64,000 nt of DNA from contig NZ_LIVX01000006.1 in assembly GCF_001905665.1 (NCBI RefSeq), positions 434,001-498,000 on the forward strand, read 5' to 3'. Under the pieces are notes generated by a model that saw nothing but the letters and a program-made list of their open reading frames with translations, did not search any database and was not told the DNA's origin. The stretch comes from Streptomyces sp. CB02261. Lineage in GTDB: Bacteria > Actinomycetota > Actinomycetes > Streptomycetales > Streptomycetaceae. Shown here piece after piece: positions 21,669 through 30,901 of the stretch. How positions within the stretch are numbered: the first letter of the stretch is position 1; each line of letters opens with the position of its first letter. The position numbers and the translations under genes are program-made.

Positions 21669-24600
21669 CTACGCCTCCCGGACTCCGGGCCCAGGCCTGC
21701 CGGGCCTCCCCCCGTCGCGGACGATGTCCGCGGCGGCCCGGAGCGGGAGCGCGACGCCCTCCGCGTGATGGTGGGCGTAGGTCTCCGGGGAGAGGGCGGC
21801 GCGGAGGGTCTCCTCGGCGCGGGTTCTGATCGAGGTCTCCGTCTCCGGGCCGAAGGGCCGGAAACCGCCGTCCGTCATGGAGCCCGCGTGGGCGTCGTAC
21901 GCGCCGAGGAGCCGGGCGCCGGTCTCGGCGTCGCCGGGCCCGCCCCGCCCTCCGAGCGCCCACGCCGCCGTCGCGAACTGCACGACGAGGAGGTACGGAG
22001 CGACCAGGTGCGCCAGGGTCTCCACATCCGTGGCGGCGCGGGCGAGCCGCCGCACCGCCCGGTCGTACGGGCCGCCGTCCACGCAGTCGAGCCACGCCCA
22101 CACCCCGCCGACGAGGCCCCAGAAGAGGGCAGGGGTGGCATCACCGAACTCCTCCTCCAGCCGGAAGAGCTGCGCGCGGGCGAGGTCGGTGCGCCCGGTG
22201 TGGCCGTAGTGCTGGGCGAGCAGCATCCGCGCGGCGCCCGCGGCCTCGGCGCCCCACTCCCCCGCCGCGTCGGCGGATTCGGTCAGGAGCCGTTCGGCCT
22301 CGGGGTCCCCGCCCGGACGGAGCCTGAGCCGGGCGGCCGCCAGACGTGCGGTGAAGACGGCGACCTGGGAGCGCGTGCCGACATAGGCGGCGGTGGCCGC
22401 GGCGCGCTCGAAGTCGGCGGCGGCCTCGGTGAGCCGGCCCGTCCGCTCGTACGCCTCGCCCCGGGCCGCGAGGGATTCGGCGACGCCCCAGGAGTCCCCG
22501 GCGGACTCGAAGAGGCTGAGGGCCTCGGCGGCGTCGGCGGGACCGTGGCCGACGAGCTTGGACCGGATGAGGAGCGCGAAGCCCAGGTCCCAGCCGGGAG
22601 CGTGGTCGCGGCAGGCGTCGACGATCGACGTGAGGGCCGCGTCGAGGCTCGGGAGTTCCCCGGTCATGAGGCGGGCGAAGCACCACATCGTCCCCGGCTG
22701 CCGGCAGGTCTGCGGAAGGCCGGGACGGTACGCGGAGACCAGGGCGCCGATCCGGGCACGGGTCCCGGGGTCTTCGAGCGCGGCGGCGCCCTGGCCGCCC
22801 TGTGTCGCGAAGGCGTAGAGCCGGCCGCCTCGCCGGGCCTCCCACAGCCGTTCGCCGGACCACGGCGGCGGCACGTCCGTGCACCGGCCGTCGAACGGCT
22901 CGGCGGGCCGGACGGGCTCCTGGAACGGGTCGGGGCCGAGGCGGCCGGCCTCGGCCGCCCAGGTCCGGGCGTCGACCTGGTGGTTGCGCAGCTGCCAGAA
23001 CCAGCTGAGGGAGTGGACGAGGCAGAGCACCTCCTGCTCGTCTCCGCGCGCCACGGCCGTCCGCAGGGCCCCGCGCAGGTTGTCGTGCTCGCGCTCCAGG
23101 CGGGCGAGAGCGGTGACCTGCCCGGGACCCCGCAGTTCGGGCTCGGTGCGGCGGGCCAGTTCCCGGTAGTACGTGAGGTGGCGCCGCTCGGTCGCCTCCC
23201 GCTCCCCGGCCTCGTCGAGCCGCTCCCCCGCGTACTCCGCGACCGTCTCGAGGAGCCGGTACCGCATCCCCTCGCCGCCCGGGCCGGGCAGCGACCCCGG
23301 GCCCGGTGCCGCCGCCACGACCAGCGACTTGTCGACGAGAGCGCCCAGGACATGGAGCACGTCGGGCGCGTCCAGGGCGTCTCCCGCGTCCTTCGGAGGG
23401 GCCAGGGCGTCTTTCGCGTCCTTCGGAGGGGCCAGGGCGTCTCCCGCGTCGTCCGGTGCGGCCCCCGTCTCTCCCTCGTCCCGCCCCGGGCCGTCGGCGC
23501 ACACCTGCTCCGCCGCCGCCGGATCGCAGCCGCCCGTGAACACCGCCAGCCGCCGCAGCACCGCCCGCTCCGCGCCGTCCAGCAGCTCCCAGGACCAGTC
23601 GACCACCGCCCGCAGGGTCTGCTGGCGCGGCAGCACCGTCCGCGCGCCCGAGGTCAGCAGCCGGAACCGGTCGTCGAGACGGTCCGCGATCTGCCGCAGC
23701 GACAGCAACCGCAACCGCGCCGCGGCCAGCTCGATGGCCAGGGGCAGCCCGTCGAGTCGCCGGCACACCTCCTCCGCGGCCCCCGGGTCCTCCCCGACCA
23801 CGAAGCCCGGACGCGCCGCCGCACCGCGCTCCCCGAGGAGGCGCAGCGCCATCGCCGTCGGCAGCGGGCCCAGCGGGCGCACCACCTCGCCCGGCACGCC
23901 CAGCGGCTCACGGCTCGTGGCGAGCACGGTCACTCCGGGACAGCGCGTGAGCAGGGCCTGCGCGAGGGCGGCCGCCTCGGCGATCACGTGCTCGCAGTTG
24001 TCGAGGACCAGCAGCATCCGCCGCCCCGCGCAGTGCTCGACGAGCTCGGCGAAGGGGTCGTCGGGGCCGGTGCCCGGGACGGCGGGGCGGTGCCAGAGGT
24101 GGGTCTCGCGCGCCCCGAGCGCGCTGAGGACGGCGGCGGCGACGGTGGCTCCCTCGCGTACGGCGGCGAGTTCCGCGAGACAGACCGGGCCCTCGTACGT
24201 CTCGGCCGCCTCCAGGGCCAGTCGTGTCTTGCCCACGCCCCCGGGGCCGGTGAGCGTGATCAGCCGCCGGTCGTCCCACCCGGCGGCCAGCGCGCCCAGT
24301 TCCCCGTCCCGGCCGATGAACGAGGTCAGCCGGGCGGGCAGGACGGGCGTGGGGTACGGGGCTCGGGCCTCCGGGGGCGGGGGCGTCGCCTCCGCCAGGA
24401 GTTCGGCGTGCAGGGAGCGCAGTTCGGGTCCCGGGTCCGTACCCAGGCGGTCCGCGAGGCCCGCGCGTACCTCCTCGTACGCGGCGAGGGCCTCCGCGGG
24501 GCGCCCCGCGGCGCGCAGGGCGCGGATGCGCAGGGCCTGGAGGGGCTCGTCGAGCGGCTGTCCCGCGGCGAGGGCGGCGAGCGGCGCGAGGATCTCGCCG

Positions 24601-25136
24601 GCCCGCCCGAGGGCCAGGTCGGCGGCGAGCCGGTCGCGCCGCGCGCGCGTGTGCAGCTGCTCGACGCGTACGACCAGGGGGTCGGTGTCCCGGCCGGGCA
24701 GATCCGCGAGGGCGGGCCCGCGCCAGAGCCGCAGGGCCTCGTCGAGGAGGTCCGCGGCGTGTGCCGCGTGCCCGTCGGCGAGGGCGGCGGCTCCCTCCGC
24801 GGCGAGGCGTTCGAAGCGGTACAGGTCCACGTCGTCGGGTTCGGCCCCCAGCCGGTAGCCGCCGGGTACCGACTCCACCGCGTCCCGGCCCAGGGCCCGG
24901 CGCAGACGGCCGACGAGCGCCTGGAGCGCCGCCGTACGGTCCTGGTCGCCGGTCCGGGCAGGGTCGGCATCGGCCCACACCTGGTCGACGAGCACGCGCG
25001 AACCGACCGGGCGCCCGCCGGCCGCGGCCAGGGCGGTCAGGAGAGCGCGGAGCCTGGTGCCGCCCGGTGAGGCCTCCGTTCCGTCGTCGGTACGGAGGGC
25101 CTGACACGGACCGAGAACACGGTAGGGCGGCTGCAC
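21669..25136 (-). CDS. AfsR/SARP-like transcriptional regulator (BTAD, NB-ARC ATPase, TPR-like)
   Basis: 1155 residues from a GTG at 25136; no strong ribosome site is seen and this choice follows the usual start of the DNA-binding domain (VQPPYRVLGP). Domains: OmpR-type winged helix (about 1-90), BTAD (about 95-240; DVDLYRFERLAAEG), STAND-class ATPase with Walker A TGPGGVGKTRLA near 295 and Walker B-like RRMLLVLDNCEH, then a helical TPR-like C-terminus of about 500 residues. Such proteins activate secondary-metabolite or developmental genes. No classical antibiotic cluster lies beside it; the arsenic island begins about 1.8 kb away and could be a target (speculative). Confidence 0.88.
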   Translation of the reverse strand: MQPPYRVLGPCQALRTDDGTEASPGGTRLRALLTALAAAGGRPVGSRVLVDQVWADADPARTGDQDRTAALQALVGRLRRALGRDAVESVPGGYRLGAEPDDVDLYRFERLAAEGAAALADGHAAHAADLLDEALRLWRGPALADLPGRDTDPLVVRVEQLHTRARRDRLAADLALGRAGEILAPLAALAAGQPLDEPLQALRIRALRAAGRPAEALAAYEEVRAGLADRLGTDPGPELRSLHAELLAEATPPPPEARAPYPTPVLPARLTSFIGRDGELGALAAGWDDRRLITLTGPGGVGKTRLALEAAETYEGPVCLAELAAVREGATVAAAVLSALGARETHLWHRPAVPGTGPDDPFAELVEHCAGRRMLLVLDNCEHVIAEAAALAQALLTRCPGVTVLATSREPLGVPGEVVRPLGPLPTAMALRLLGERGAAARPGFVVGEDPGAAEEVCRRLDGLPLAIELAAARLRLLSLRQIADRLDDRFRLLTSGARTVLPRQQTLRAVVDWSWELLDGAERAVLRRLAVFTGGCDPAAAEQVCADGPGRDEGETGAAPDDAGDALAPPKDAKDALAPPKDAGDALDAPDVLHVLGALVDKSLVVAAAPGPGSLPGPGGEGMRYRLLETVAEYAGERLDEAGEREATERRHLTYYRELARRTEPELRGPGQVTALARLEREHDNLRGALRTAVARGDEQEVLCLVHSLSWFWQLRNHQVDARTWAAEAGRLGPDPFQEPVRPAEPFDGRCTDVPPPWSGERLWEARRGGRLYAFATQGGQGAAALEDPGTRARIGALVSAYRPGLPQTCRQPGTMWCFARLMTGELPSLDAALTSIVDACRDHAPGWDLGFALLIRSKLVGHGPADAAEALSLFESAGDSWGVAESLAARGEAYERTGRLTEAAADFERAAATAAYVGTRSQVAVFTARLAAARLRLRPGGDPEAERLLTESADAAGEWGAEAAGAARMLLAQHYGHTGRTDLARAQLFRLEEEFGDATPALFWGLVGGVWAWLDCVDGGPYDRAVRRLARAATDVETLAHLVAPYLLVVQFATAAWALGGRGGPGDAETGARLLGAYDAHAGSMTDGGFRPFGPETETSIRTRAEETLRAALSPETYAHHHAEGVALPLRAAADIVRDGGRPGRPGPGVREA
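23372..23455 (-). repeat. 30-bp tandem repeat inside the AfsR-like gene
   Basis: Units at 23372, 23402 and 23432 (third partial) with period 30 bp encode the 10-residue repeat DALAPPKDAx in a linker between the ATPase and TPR-like parts. It keeps the frame, so copy-number changes would alter linker length only. Confidence 0.8.
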
Positions 25137-25390
25137 CGGCCCATTCTGCCCCGCCGTGCTCCCGGGTCTCACGCGCTCAAAGGCCGGCCGGCCTCCAGGC
25201 CGTGTCCGGAAAGTTCCGCCCGCCGGGCGGTCGGCACCTCCGTCCCGCACCACCTCGTCCCACCGCGACACCACGCCCCCCGCCCCATTCGCCCCTCCCT
25301 CACCACAGCTCCACCGCGTGCGCGGCGAACTCGCGCCACGCCGTGTCATCGCCATGGCGTCGGCGGGGTGCGGGTTCGACAATGGGGGGG

Positions 25391-27475
25391 ATGACCGAGG
25401 AAGACCGGCATACGCGCAACGGCGAGATCGGGCCCGCCGAGTGGCTCGCCATGAACCGGACCGGCAGCTTCGACTGGGACCTCGACACGGACACCATCGA
25501 TGTCGACTCTTCCGGGCTGCTGGTCTTCGGGCTGTCGCCGGACGCCTTCGACGGGCGGCCGACGACACTCGTCACGCGCCTCGCCGCCGGGGAGCGGGAC
25601 CGGCTCAACGAGGTCGTACGGCAGGCGGTCACCGGTGGGGAGGTCTCGTACACCGCGCACTTCCCCATTCCGCAGGACGACGGGCCACCCCATTGGACCC
25701 ATGTGCAGGCCCGGATCCTCCGCTCTCCCGACGGCTGGGCGCGCCGGATCGTCGGCGTCGTGCGGGACACCACCGCCGAGGTCACCCGCTTCGCCTTCGT
25801 CCAGGAGCTGGAGAAGCGGCGCGAGGTCCAGACGAACATCGTCGAGCGGACGACGAACGCCCTGTCGCGCGCGGTGACGGTCGACGACGTGACGGCCGCG
25901 CTGACCGGTCCGGGCGGGCTCGCCCGGCTCGGCGCGGACGGGCTCGCGCTCGGGCTCGTGGAGAACGGCTCTCTCAACATCATCGCGCTCAGCGGCGAGT
26001 CCCTCGACGTGCTCGACGACCTCCGGGTCCGCCGGCTCGACCGGGGGTTTCCGCTGGCCGAGGCGGTGCTGAGCGGTCGCCCCCGGTTCGTCTCCTCGTT
26101 CCCGTCGCTCGGGAAGGACTTCCCCCAGCTCGCGCCCTACCTGGCGCGCCTGCAGTTCCGGGCCGCGTGCTACCTGCCGCTGGTGGCGCAGGCGCGCTCG
26201 CTCGGCGGCATGGTGCTGTTCTACCGGGGCCGTACCTCGTTCAACGCGGACGAGCGCAACCTGGCGCTCGGTCTCGCGGCGATCGTCGCCCAGTCGCTCC
26301 AGCGGGCGATCCTGTTCGACGAGGAGCGGGAGCTGGCGACCGGACTCCAGGCGACGATGCTGCCGCGCCGCATCCCCGCCATCTCCGGCGGAGAGATCGC
26401 CGTGCGCTACCACGCGGCGTGGAGCGGGCGGCAGGTCGGCGGCGACTGGTACGACGTGATCCCGCTGCCCCGGGGCCGGGTCGGGGTCGTCGTCGGCGAC
26501 GTGCAGGGGCACGACACCCACGCCGCCGCCATCATGGGGCAGCTGCGGATCGCCCTGCGCGCGTACGCGGGCGAGGGACACGCCCCTTCGACGGTCCTGG
26601 CACGGGCCTCCCGGTTTCTGGCCGAACTGGACACCAACCGCTTCGCCACCTGTACGTACGCGCAGGTGGACCTGGGGAGCGGCACGCTGCGCGCGGTGCG
26701 GGCCGGGCATCTGGGGCCTCTCATCCGGCACAACGACGGCCGGGTCGGGCAGCCCAATCTGCGGGGCGGGCTGCCGCTGGGGCTCGCGACGGTGTTCGGG
26801 GACGAGGAGTTCCCGGAGACTCGGCTGGACCTCGTGCCCGGGGAGACCCTCGTGCTGTGCACGGACGGTCTCGTCGAGCAGCCCGGGTCGGACATCGAGG
26901 CAGGTCTCGCCGCGCTGTCGGACGCGATCGCGAGCGGCCCGCCGCAGGCGGAGGCGCTCGCCGACCACCTCTCCGAGCGGCTGTGGGAGCGCTGGGGCTC
27001 GGGCGACGACGTGGCGCTGCTCGTGCTGCGGCGCAGCCCGGACCCCGGCACGCCGAAGGCGCCGCGCATCCACCAGTACATCCACCAGGCCGATCCGCAG
27101 GGTCTCTCGGACGCGCGCACCGCGGTCGGGCAGGCCCTGCGGGACTGGGGCATGCCGGAACTCGCCGACGACGCCGAGCTGATGACGGGCGAGCTGCTCG
27201 TCAACGTGCTGCTGCACACCGAGGGCGGCGCCGTGCTCACCCTCGAAGTGCTGCCCGAGCCGGTGCGGCGGGTGCGGCTCTCGGTGCAGGACCGGTCGAG
27301 CGCCTGGCCCCGGCGGCGTACCCCCGGCGAGGCCGCCACCTCGGGGCGTGGGCTGATGCTGCTCGACGCGCTGGCCACCCGGTGGGGGGTCGAACCGCGC
27401 GGCGAGGGCAAGGCCGTGTGGTGCGAGATCGGTCCGGCGACGGTGCCGGCCGACACGACGGCGAGCGGTGCCTGA
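25391..27475 (+). CDS. PAS-GAF-SpoIIE (PP2C) phosphatase with C-terminal anti-sigma-like kinase domain
   Basis: 694 residues. An N-terminal PAS domain (about 10-135), a GAF domain (about 150-300), a SpoIIE/PP2C phosphatase domain (about 320-540; GGDWYDVIPLPRGRVGVVVGDVQGHD, then LCTDGLVEQPG and GSGDDVALLVLRR), and a HATPase_c domain (about 570-685; MTGELLVNVLLHTEGGAV, SGRGLMLLDAL) are visible. These proteins dephosphorylate anti-anti-sigma factors in partner-switching control. A second in-frame ATG lies 9 nt upstream, across a run of seven G (25384-25390), so the exact start is uncertain. Divergent from the AfsR-like gene. Confidence 0.9.
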   Translation: MTEEDRHTRNGEIGPAEWLAMNRTGSFDWDLDTDTIDVDSSGLLVFGLSPDAFDGRPTTLVTRLAAGERDRLNEVVRQAVTGGEVSYTAHFPIPQDDGPPHWTHVQARILRSPDGWARRIVGVVRDTTAEVTRFAFVQELEKRREVQTNIVERTTNALSRAVTVDDVTAALTGPGGLARLGADGLALGLVENGSLNIIALSGESLDVLDDLRVRRLDRGFPLAEAVLSGRPRFVSSFPSLGKDFPQLAPYLARLQFRAACYLPLVAQARSLGGMVLFYRGRTSFNADERNLALGLAAIVAQSLQRAILFDEERELATGLQATMLPRRIPAISGGEIAVRYHAAWSGRQVGGDWYDVIPLPRGRVGVVVGDVQGHDTHAAAIMGQLRIALRAYAGEGHAPSTVLARASRFLAELDTNRFATCTYAQVDLGSGTLRAVRAGHLGPLIRHNDGRVGQPNLRGGLPLGLATVFGDEEFPETRLDLVPGETLVLCTDGLVEQPGSDIEAGLAALSDAIASGPPQAEALADHLSERLWERWGSGDDVALLVLRRSPDPGTPKAPRIHQYIHQADPQGLSDARTAVGQALRDWGMPELADDAELMTGELLVNVLLHTEGGAVLTLEVLPEPVRRVRLSVQDRSSAWPRRRTPGEAATSGRGLMLLDALATRWGVEPRGEGKAVWCEIGPATVPADTTASGA

Positions 27476-27486
27476 GGAGGACCGTC

Positions 27487-28512
27487 ATGGACCCTGTGGC
27501 CGCCCTGAACCGGATCGCCTTCCTGCTGGAGCGGGCGCAGGCGCCGGGGTACCGGGCCAAGGCCTTCCGGACGGCCGCCACCGCGGTCGCCGCGCTGCCG
27601 GAGGGCGAGGCGGCGCGGCGCGCGGACGCGGGGACCCTGGAGGCCGTGAAGGGGCTCGGGCCGAAGACGGGGGCGGTGGTGCGGGAGGCGCTGGCGGGGC
27701 AGGTCCCGGAGTACCTGGCGCATCTGGAGGAGGAACTCCAGGAGTCCCTTCGGTCCGGCGGGCCGGGGAGCGGCGGGGAGGCGCTGCGGGCGGCGCTGCG
27801 GGGCGACTGCCATCTCCACTCGGACTGGTCCGACGGCGGCGCCACGATCGAGGACATGGGCCGGGCGGCGGCCGGGCTGGGCCACGAGTGGGCGGTCCTG
27901 ACGGACCACTCGCCCCGGCTCACGGTCGCCCGTGGGCTCTCGCCGGACCGGCTGCGGGAGCAACTGGACGTGGTGGCGCGGCTGAACGAGGAGTGGGCGC
28001 CGTTCCGGCTGCTGACCGGGATCGAGTGCGACATCCTGGACGACGGCTCGCTGGACCAGGAGCCCGAGCTGCTCGACCGCCTGGACCTGGTGGTCGGCTC
28101 GGTCCACTCGAAGCTCCGGATGGACGCGAGGTCGATGACGCGGCGCCTGGAACGGGCGGTGCGGAACCCGCTGATGGACGTGCTCGGGCACTGCACGGGG
28201 CGGCTCGTGGCGGGCGGGCGGCTGCGACCGGAGTCCGAGTTCGACGCGGAGCGGGTGTTCGTCGCGTGTGCGGAGGCGGGGACGGCCGTCGAGATCAACA
28301 GCCGCCCGGAGCGGCTCGATCCGCCGCGGCGACTGCTGCGGCTGGTGGTGGCGGCGGGCGCGTACGTCGCGGTGGACACGGACGCGCACGCGCCGGGCCA
28401 GCTGGAGTGGCAGATCCTCGGCTGCGCGCGGGCCGAGGAGTGCGGCGTGCCGGAGGAGCGGGTGATCAACACCTGGACCGCGGAACGGCTGCTGGAGTGG
28501 ACGCGGGCCTGA
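27487..28512 (+). CDS. PHP-domain phosphoesterase with helix-hairpin-helix N-terminus (PolX C-terminal-like)
   Basis: 341 residues; the ATG follows GAGGAGG and lies 11 nt after the phosphatase gene, probably in the same transcript. The N-terminal 90 residues contain an HhH (KGLGPKTGAVVREALAG). The PHP domain has all metal motifs: DCHLHSDWSDGG, LTDHSPR, GIECDIL, GSVHSKL, LGHCTGR, EINSRPERLDPP and DTDAHAP. It resembles the C-terminal part of bacterial PolX without the polymerase domain. Likely a metal-dependent nuclease or phosphatase; the substrate is unknown. Confidence 0.88.
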   Translation: MDPVAALNRIAFLLERAQAPGYRAKAFRTAATAVAALPEGEAARRADAGTLEAVKGLGPKTGAVVREALAGQVPEYLAHLEEELQESLRSGGPGSGGEALRAALRGDCHLHSDWSDGGATIEDMGRAAAGLGHEWAVLTDHSPRLTVARGLSPDRLREQLDVVARLNEEWAPFRLLTGIECDILDDGSLDQEPELLDRLDLVVGSVHSKLRMDARSMTRRLERAVRNPLMDVLGHCTGRLVAGGRLRPESEFDAERVFVACAEAGTAVEINSRPERLDPPRRLLRLVVAAGAYVAVDTDAHAPGQLEWQILGCARAEECGVPEERVINTWTAERLLEWTRA

Positions 28513-28587
28513 GGCGGGGGCGGATCGGGGACAGGCGGGGGGGGGGGACGGGGGCGAGCGGGCAGGGGCGCGGGCATGGAGGCTCGG

Positions 28588-29985
28588 TCAGGCGCGCTGC
28601 CAGACCGTGGTCGCGTTGCAGAACTCGCGGATGCCGTGACCGGCGAGCTCGCGCCCGTACCCGGAGCGCTTGACCCCGCCGAAGGGCAGTGCCGGGTGCG
28701 AGGCCGTCATGCCGTTGACGAAGACACCGCCGGCCTCCAGGTCCCGCACGAAGAAGGCGACGTCCTCCGAGGAGCGGGTCCAGACGTTGGAGCTGAGTCC
28801 GAACGGGGAGTCGTTGGCGACGGCGACGGCCTCCTCGATGTCGCCGACCGGGTAGACCGTCGCGACGGGCCCGAAGGCCTCCTCCTGGTGGATCCGCATC
28901 TCGGGGGTGATGCCGGTGAGCACCGTGGGCCGGTAGTACCAGCCGTTCCGGAGCTGCGGGGTCTCGGGGCGGTGGCCGCCGCACAGGGCGGTGGCGCCGT
29001 GGCGTACGGCGTCGTCGACGAGCTCCTCCAGGTCGGTCCTGCCCTGTTCGGTGGCGAGGGGGCCGACGTCGGTGGACTCGTCGAGGGGGTCGCCCACGGT
29101 GAGGGCGTTCATGGCGGCCGTGAAGCGTTCGGAGAAGTCCTCGTAGACGTCCCGGTGGACGATGAACCGCTTGGCGGCGATGCAGGACTGTCCGTTGTTC
29201 TGTACGCGCGCGGTGACGGCTGTCTTCACCGCACCGACGATGTCGGCGGAGGGCATGACGATGTACGGGTCGCTGCCGCCGAGCTCCAGGACGGTCTTCT
29301 TCACCTCGTCGCCCGCGACGGCGGCGACGGCCCGGCCTGCCGGTTCGCTGCCGGTGAGGGTGGCGGCGACCACCCGGGGGTCCCGCAGCACCTTCTCGAC
29401 GTCGCCGGAGCCGATGAGGAGGGTCTGGAAGCAGCCCTCGGGGTATCCGGCGCGGCGGAAGAGGTCACCGAGGTAGAGCGCGGTCTGGGGCACGTTGGAG
29501 GCGTGCTTGAGGAGGCCGGTGTTGCCCGCCATGAGAGCGGGGGCGGCGAAGCGGATCACCTGCCAGAGCGGGAAGTTCCACGGCATCACGGCGAGGATCG
29601 GGCCGAGGGGCCGGTAGTGGACGCGGGCCAGGTCCGCGCCGGAGTCCTGGACGTCGCTCTCGGCCGGATGCTCGTCGGCGAGCAGCTGCTCCGCGTTGCG
29701 GGCGTACCAGCGCATGGCCTTGGCGCATTTGGCGGCCTCCGCGCGGGCGGCGGAGATCGGCTTGCCCATCTCGACGGTCATCGTGCGGGCGATGTCCTCG
29801 GTGTCCTCGTCGAGGAGGGTCGCGGCGGCGCGCAGGAGGCGGGCGCGTTCGGCGAAGGAGGCGGTGCGGTACTGGCGGAACGCCTCGTGGGCGGCGGCGA
29901 TCCGCCGCTCGACCTCGTCGGGCCCGTGGGCCTCGTAGGTGCGCAGCGTCTCGCCGGTCGCGGGATTCACGGTGGCGATGCCCAT
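28588..29985 (-). CDS. NAD(P)-dependent aldehyde dehydrogenase (succinate-semialdehyde dehydrogenase-like)
   Basis: 465 residues from an ATG at 29985 after AGGAGGAGA. It is a full ALDH fold: PWNFPLWQVIRFAAPALMAGN, catalytic-region glutamate in VLELGGSDPYIVM, nucleophile Cys in NNGQSCIAAKRF, and EEAFGPVATVYP. The short form and the ELGGSDPYIV motif are those of GabD1-type enzymes, which oxidise succinic semialdehyde to succinate. No gabT or other GABA gene is adjacent. It is convergent with the PHP gene; a G-rich spacer lies between them. Confidence 0.88.
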   Translation of the reverse strand: MGIATVNPATGETLRTYEAHGPDEVERRIAAAHEAFRQYRTASFAERARLLRAAATLLDEDTEDIARTMTVEMGKPISAARAEAAKCAKAMRWYARNAEQLLADEHPAESDVQDSGADLARVHYRPLGPILAVMPWNFPLWQVIRFAAPALMAGNTGLLKHASNVPQTALYLGDLFRRAGYPEGCFQTLLIGSGDVEKVLRDPRVVAATLTGSEPAGRAVAAVAGDEVKKTVLELGGSDPYIVMPSADIVGAVKTAVTARVQNNGQSCIAAKRFIVHRDVYEDFSERFTAAMNALTVGDPLDESTDVGPLATEQGRTDLEELVDDAVRHGATALCGGHRPETPQLRNGWYYRPTVLTGITPEMRIHQEEAFGPVATVYPVGDIEEAVAVANDSPFGLSSNVWTRSSEDVAFFVRDLEAGGVFVNGMTASHPALPFGGVKRSGYGRELAGHGIREFCNATTVWQRA

Positions 29986-30095
29986 GCCCAGTCTCCTCCT
30001 GCCATCGGCCCCCGTCTGCAACCTTGCTCCAAGCACGGCGGATCGCAACAGGGGCGGGGCGCTGGGGTGACCGGGCGGGAGGGGGCGCGGGCGTG

Positions 30096-30761
30096 TCAGG
30101 CGGTGAGCCAGGCGAGGGCGCCGGAGAGGTGGGCGCGGAAGGCGGGGTCGCGGTACGCCTCCGGGGCGTGCCCGAGAGCGGTGAAGAGGACCCGTCCCCG
30201 GTCCACGTCCCGGCACCAGACGAGCGGGTGGTCGTCGCCGTGGGTGCCGCCCCGGTAGGTGGACTCGTCGGCTCGGGCGAGGATCCGTACGCCGTCCGCA
30301 CCCCTCGGGTCGGAGGTGAAGTTGTACCACTCGTCGGTCCAGGCCCAGCGGTCCGGGAGCGGAGCGGTCGCCGGATGGTCGTGGCCGTCGACGAGGACGA
30401 CGCCGGGCTGGACCTCGGGGTGGCCGTCGAAGCGGGTGCCCAGCAGCTCTCCGTAGAAGGGCCAGTCCGGCTCGGCGTTCGCGGCGGCGTGGACGGCGAG
30501 GAGGGCGCCGCCGCCGCGCAGGTACGCCTCGAAGGCGGTGCGTCCCTCGGGTGTGAGGACGTTCCCGGTCGTGGAGAGCAGCACGACGACGGCGCACCGC
30601 CCGAGCCGTCCGGGGGTGAAGACGCCCGGGTCCTCGGTGACCTCGACCGCCCGACCGAGCCCTTGGGCGAGCTCCGTGAGCGCGGCGGCACCGTCGGGGA
30701 TGGACTCGTGGCGGTAGCCCGCGGTGCGGGTGTAGATCAGGACGTCGGCGGTCGGCGGCAC
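30096..30761 (-). CDS. ThuA-like domain protein
   Basis: 221 residues from a GTG at 30761. The whole protein is a ThuA-like glutamine-amidotransferase-related fold: VLIYTRTAGYRHESIPDG at the start, VVVLLSTTGNVLT, ALLAVHAAANAEPDWPFYGELLGTRFDGHP and DEWYNF. ThuA relatives act in trehalose or sugar catabolism, but the catalytic role is poorly defined. A 12-bp perfect palindrome typical of LacI-family operators lies 61 bp upstream (30822-30833), consistent with sugar control (inference). Confidence 0.85.
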   Translation of the reverse strand: MPPTADVLIYTRTAGYRHESIPDGAAALTELAQGLGRAVEVTEDPGVFTPGRLGRCAVVVLLSTTGNVLTPEGRTAFEAYLRGGGALLAVHAAANAEPDWPFYGELLGTRFDGHPEVQPGVVLVDGHDHPATAPLPDRWAWTDEWYNFTSDPRGADGVRILARADESTYRGGTHGDDHPLVWCRDVDRGRVLFTALGHAPEAYRDPAFRAHLSGALAWLTA

Positions 30762-30821
30762 GGGGTGTACTCCAGACGGGCGAAGAGGATGAGCCTGGGG
30801 GGCGGTGGGGGCGATGCGCCC

Positions 30822-30833
30822 GAAAGCGCTTTC
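30822..30833. promoter_or_regulatory. LacI-family-type operator palindrome
   Basis: GAAAGCGCTTTC is a perfect 12-bp palindrome with the central CG typical of LacI/GalR operators. It sits between the ThuA-like gene (start 30761, minus) and the DUF3626 gene (start 30902, plus), so it could control either or both. Confidence 0.6.
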
Positions 30834-30901
30834 TACCAGTCTGGACCGTAGCCACCGGAAACCCCGAGCCGCAACCCCCGCCGATCCGACACACTGCCCC
30901 G

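Noticed and set aside
21558..25070. A 1170-codon open frame on the plus strand opposite the AfsR-like gene
   Set aside because: It is the antisense shadow of a GC-rich gene; the sequence is low-complexity Arg/Gly/Pro and shows no domain, while the minus frame has a full set of domains.
28514..28562. G-quadruplex or functional element in the G-rich spacer (run of ten G at 28537-28546)
   Set aside because: Several G-runs could form one, but the position between two convergent gene ends and the GC bias of the genome make a specific function unsupported.
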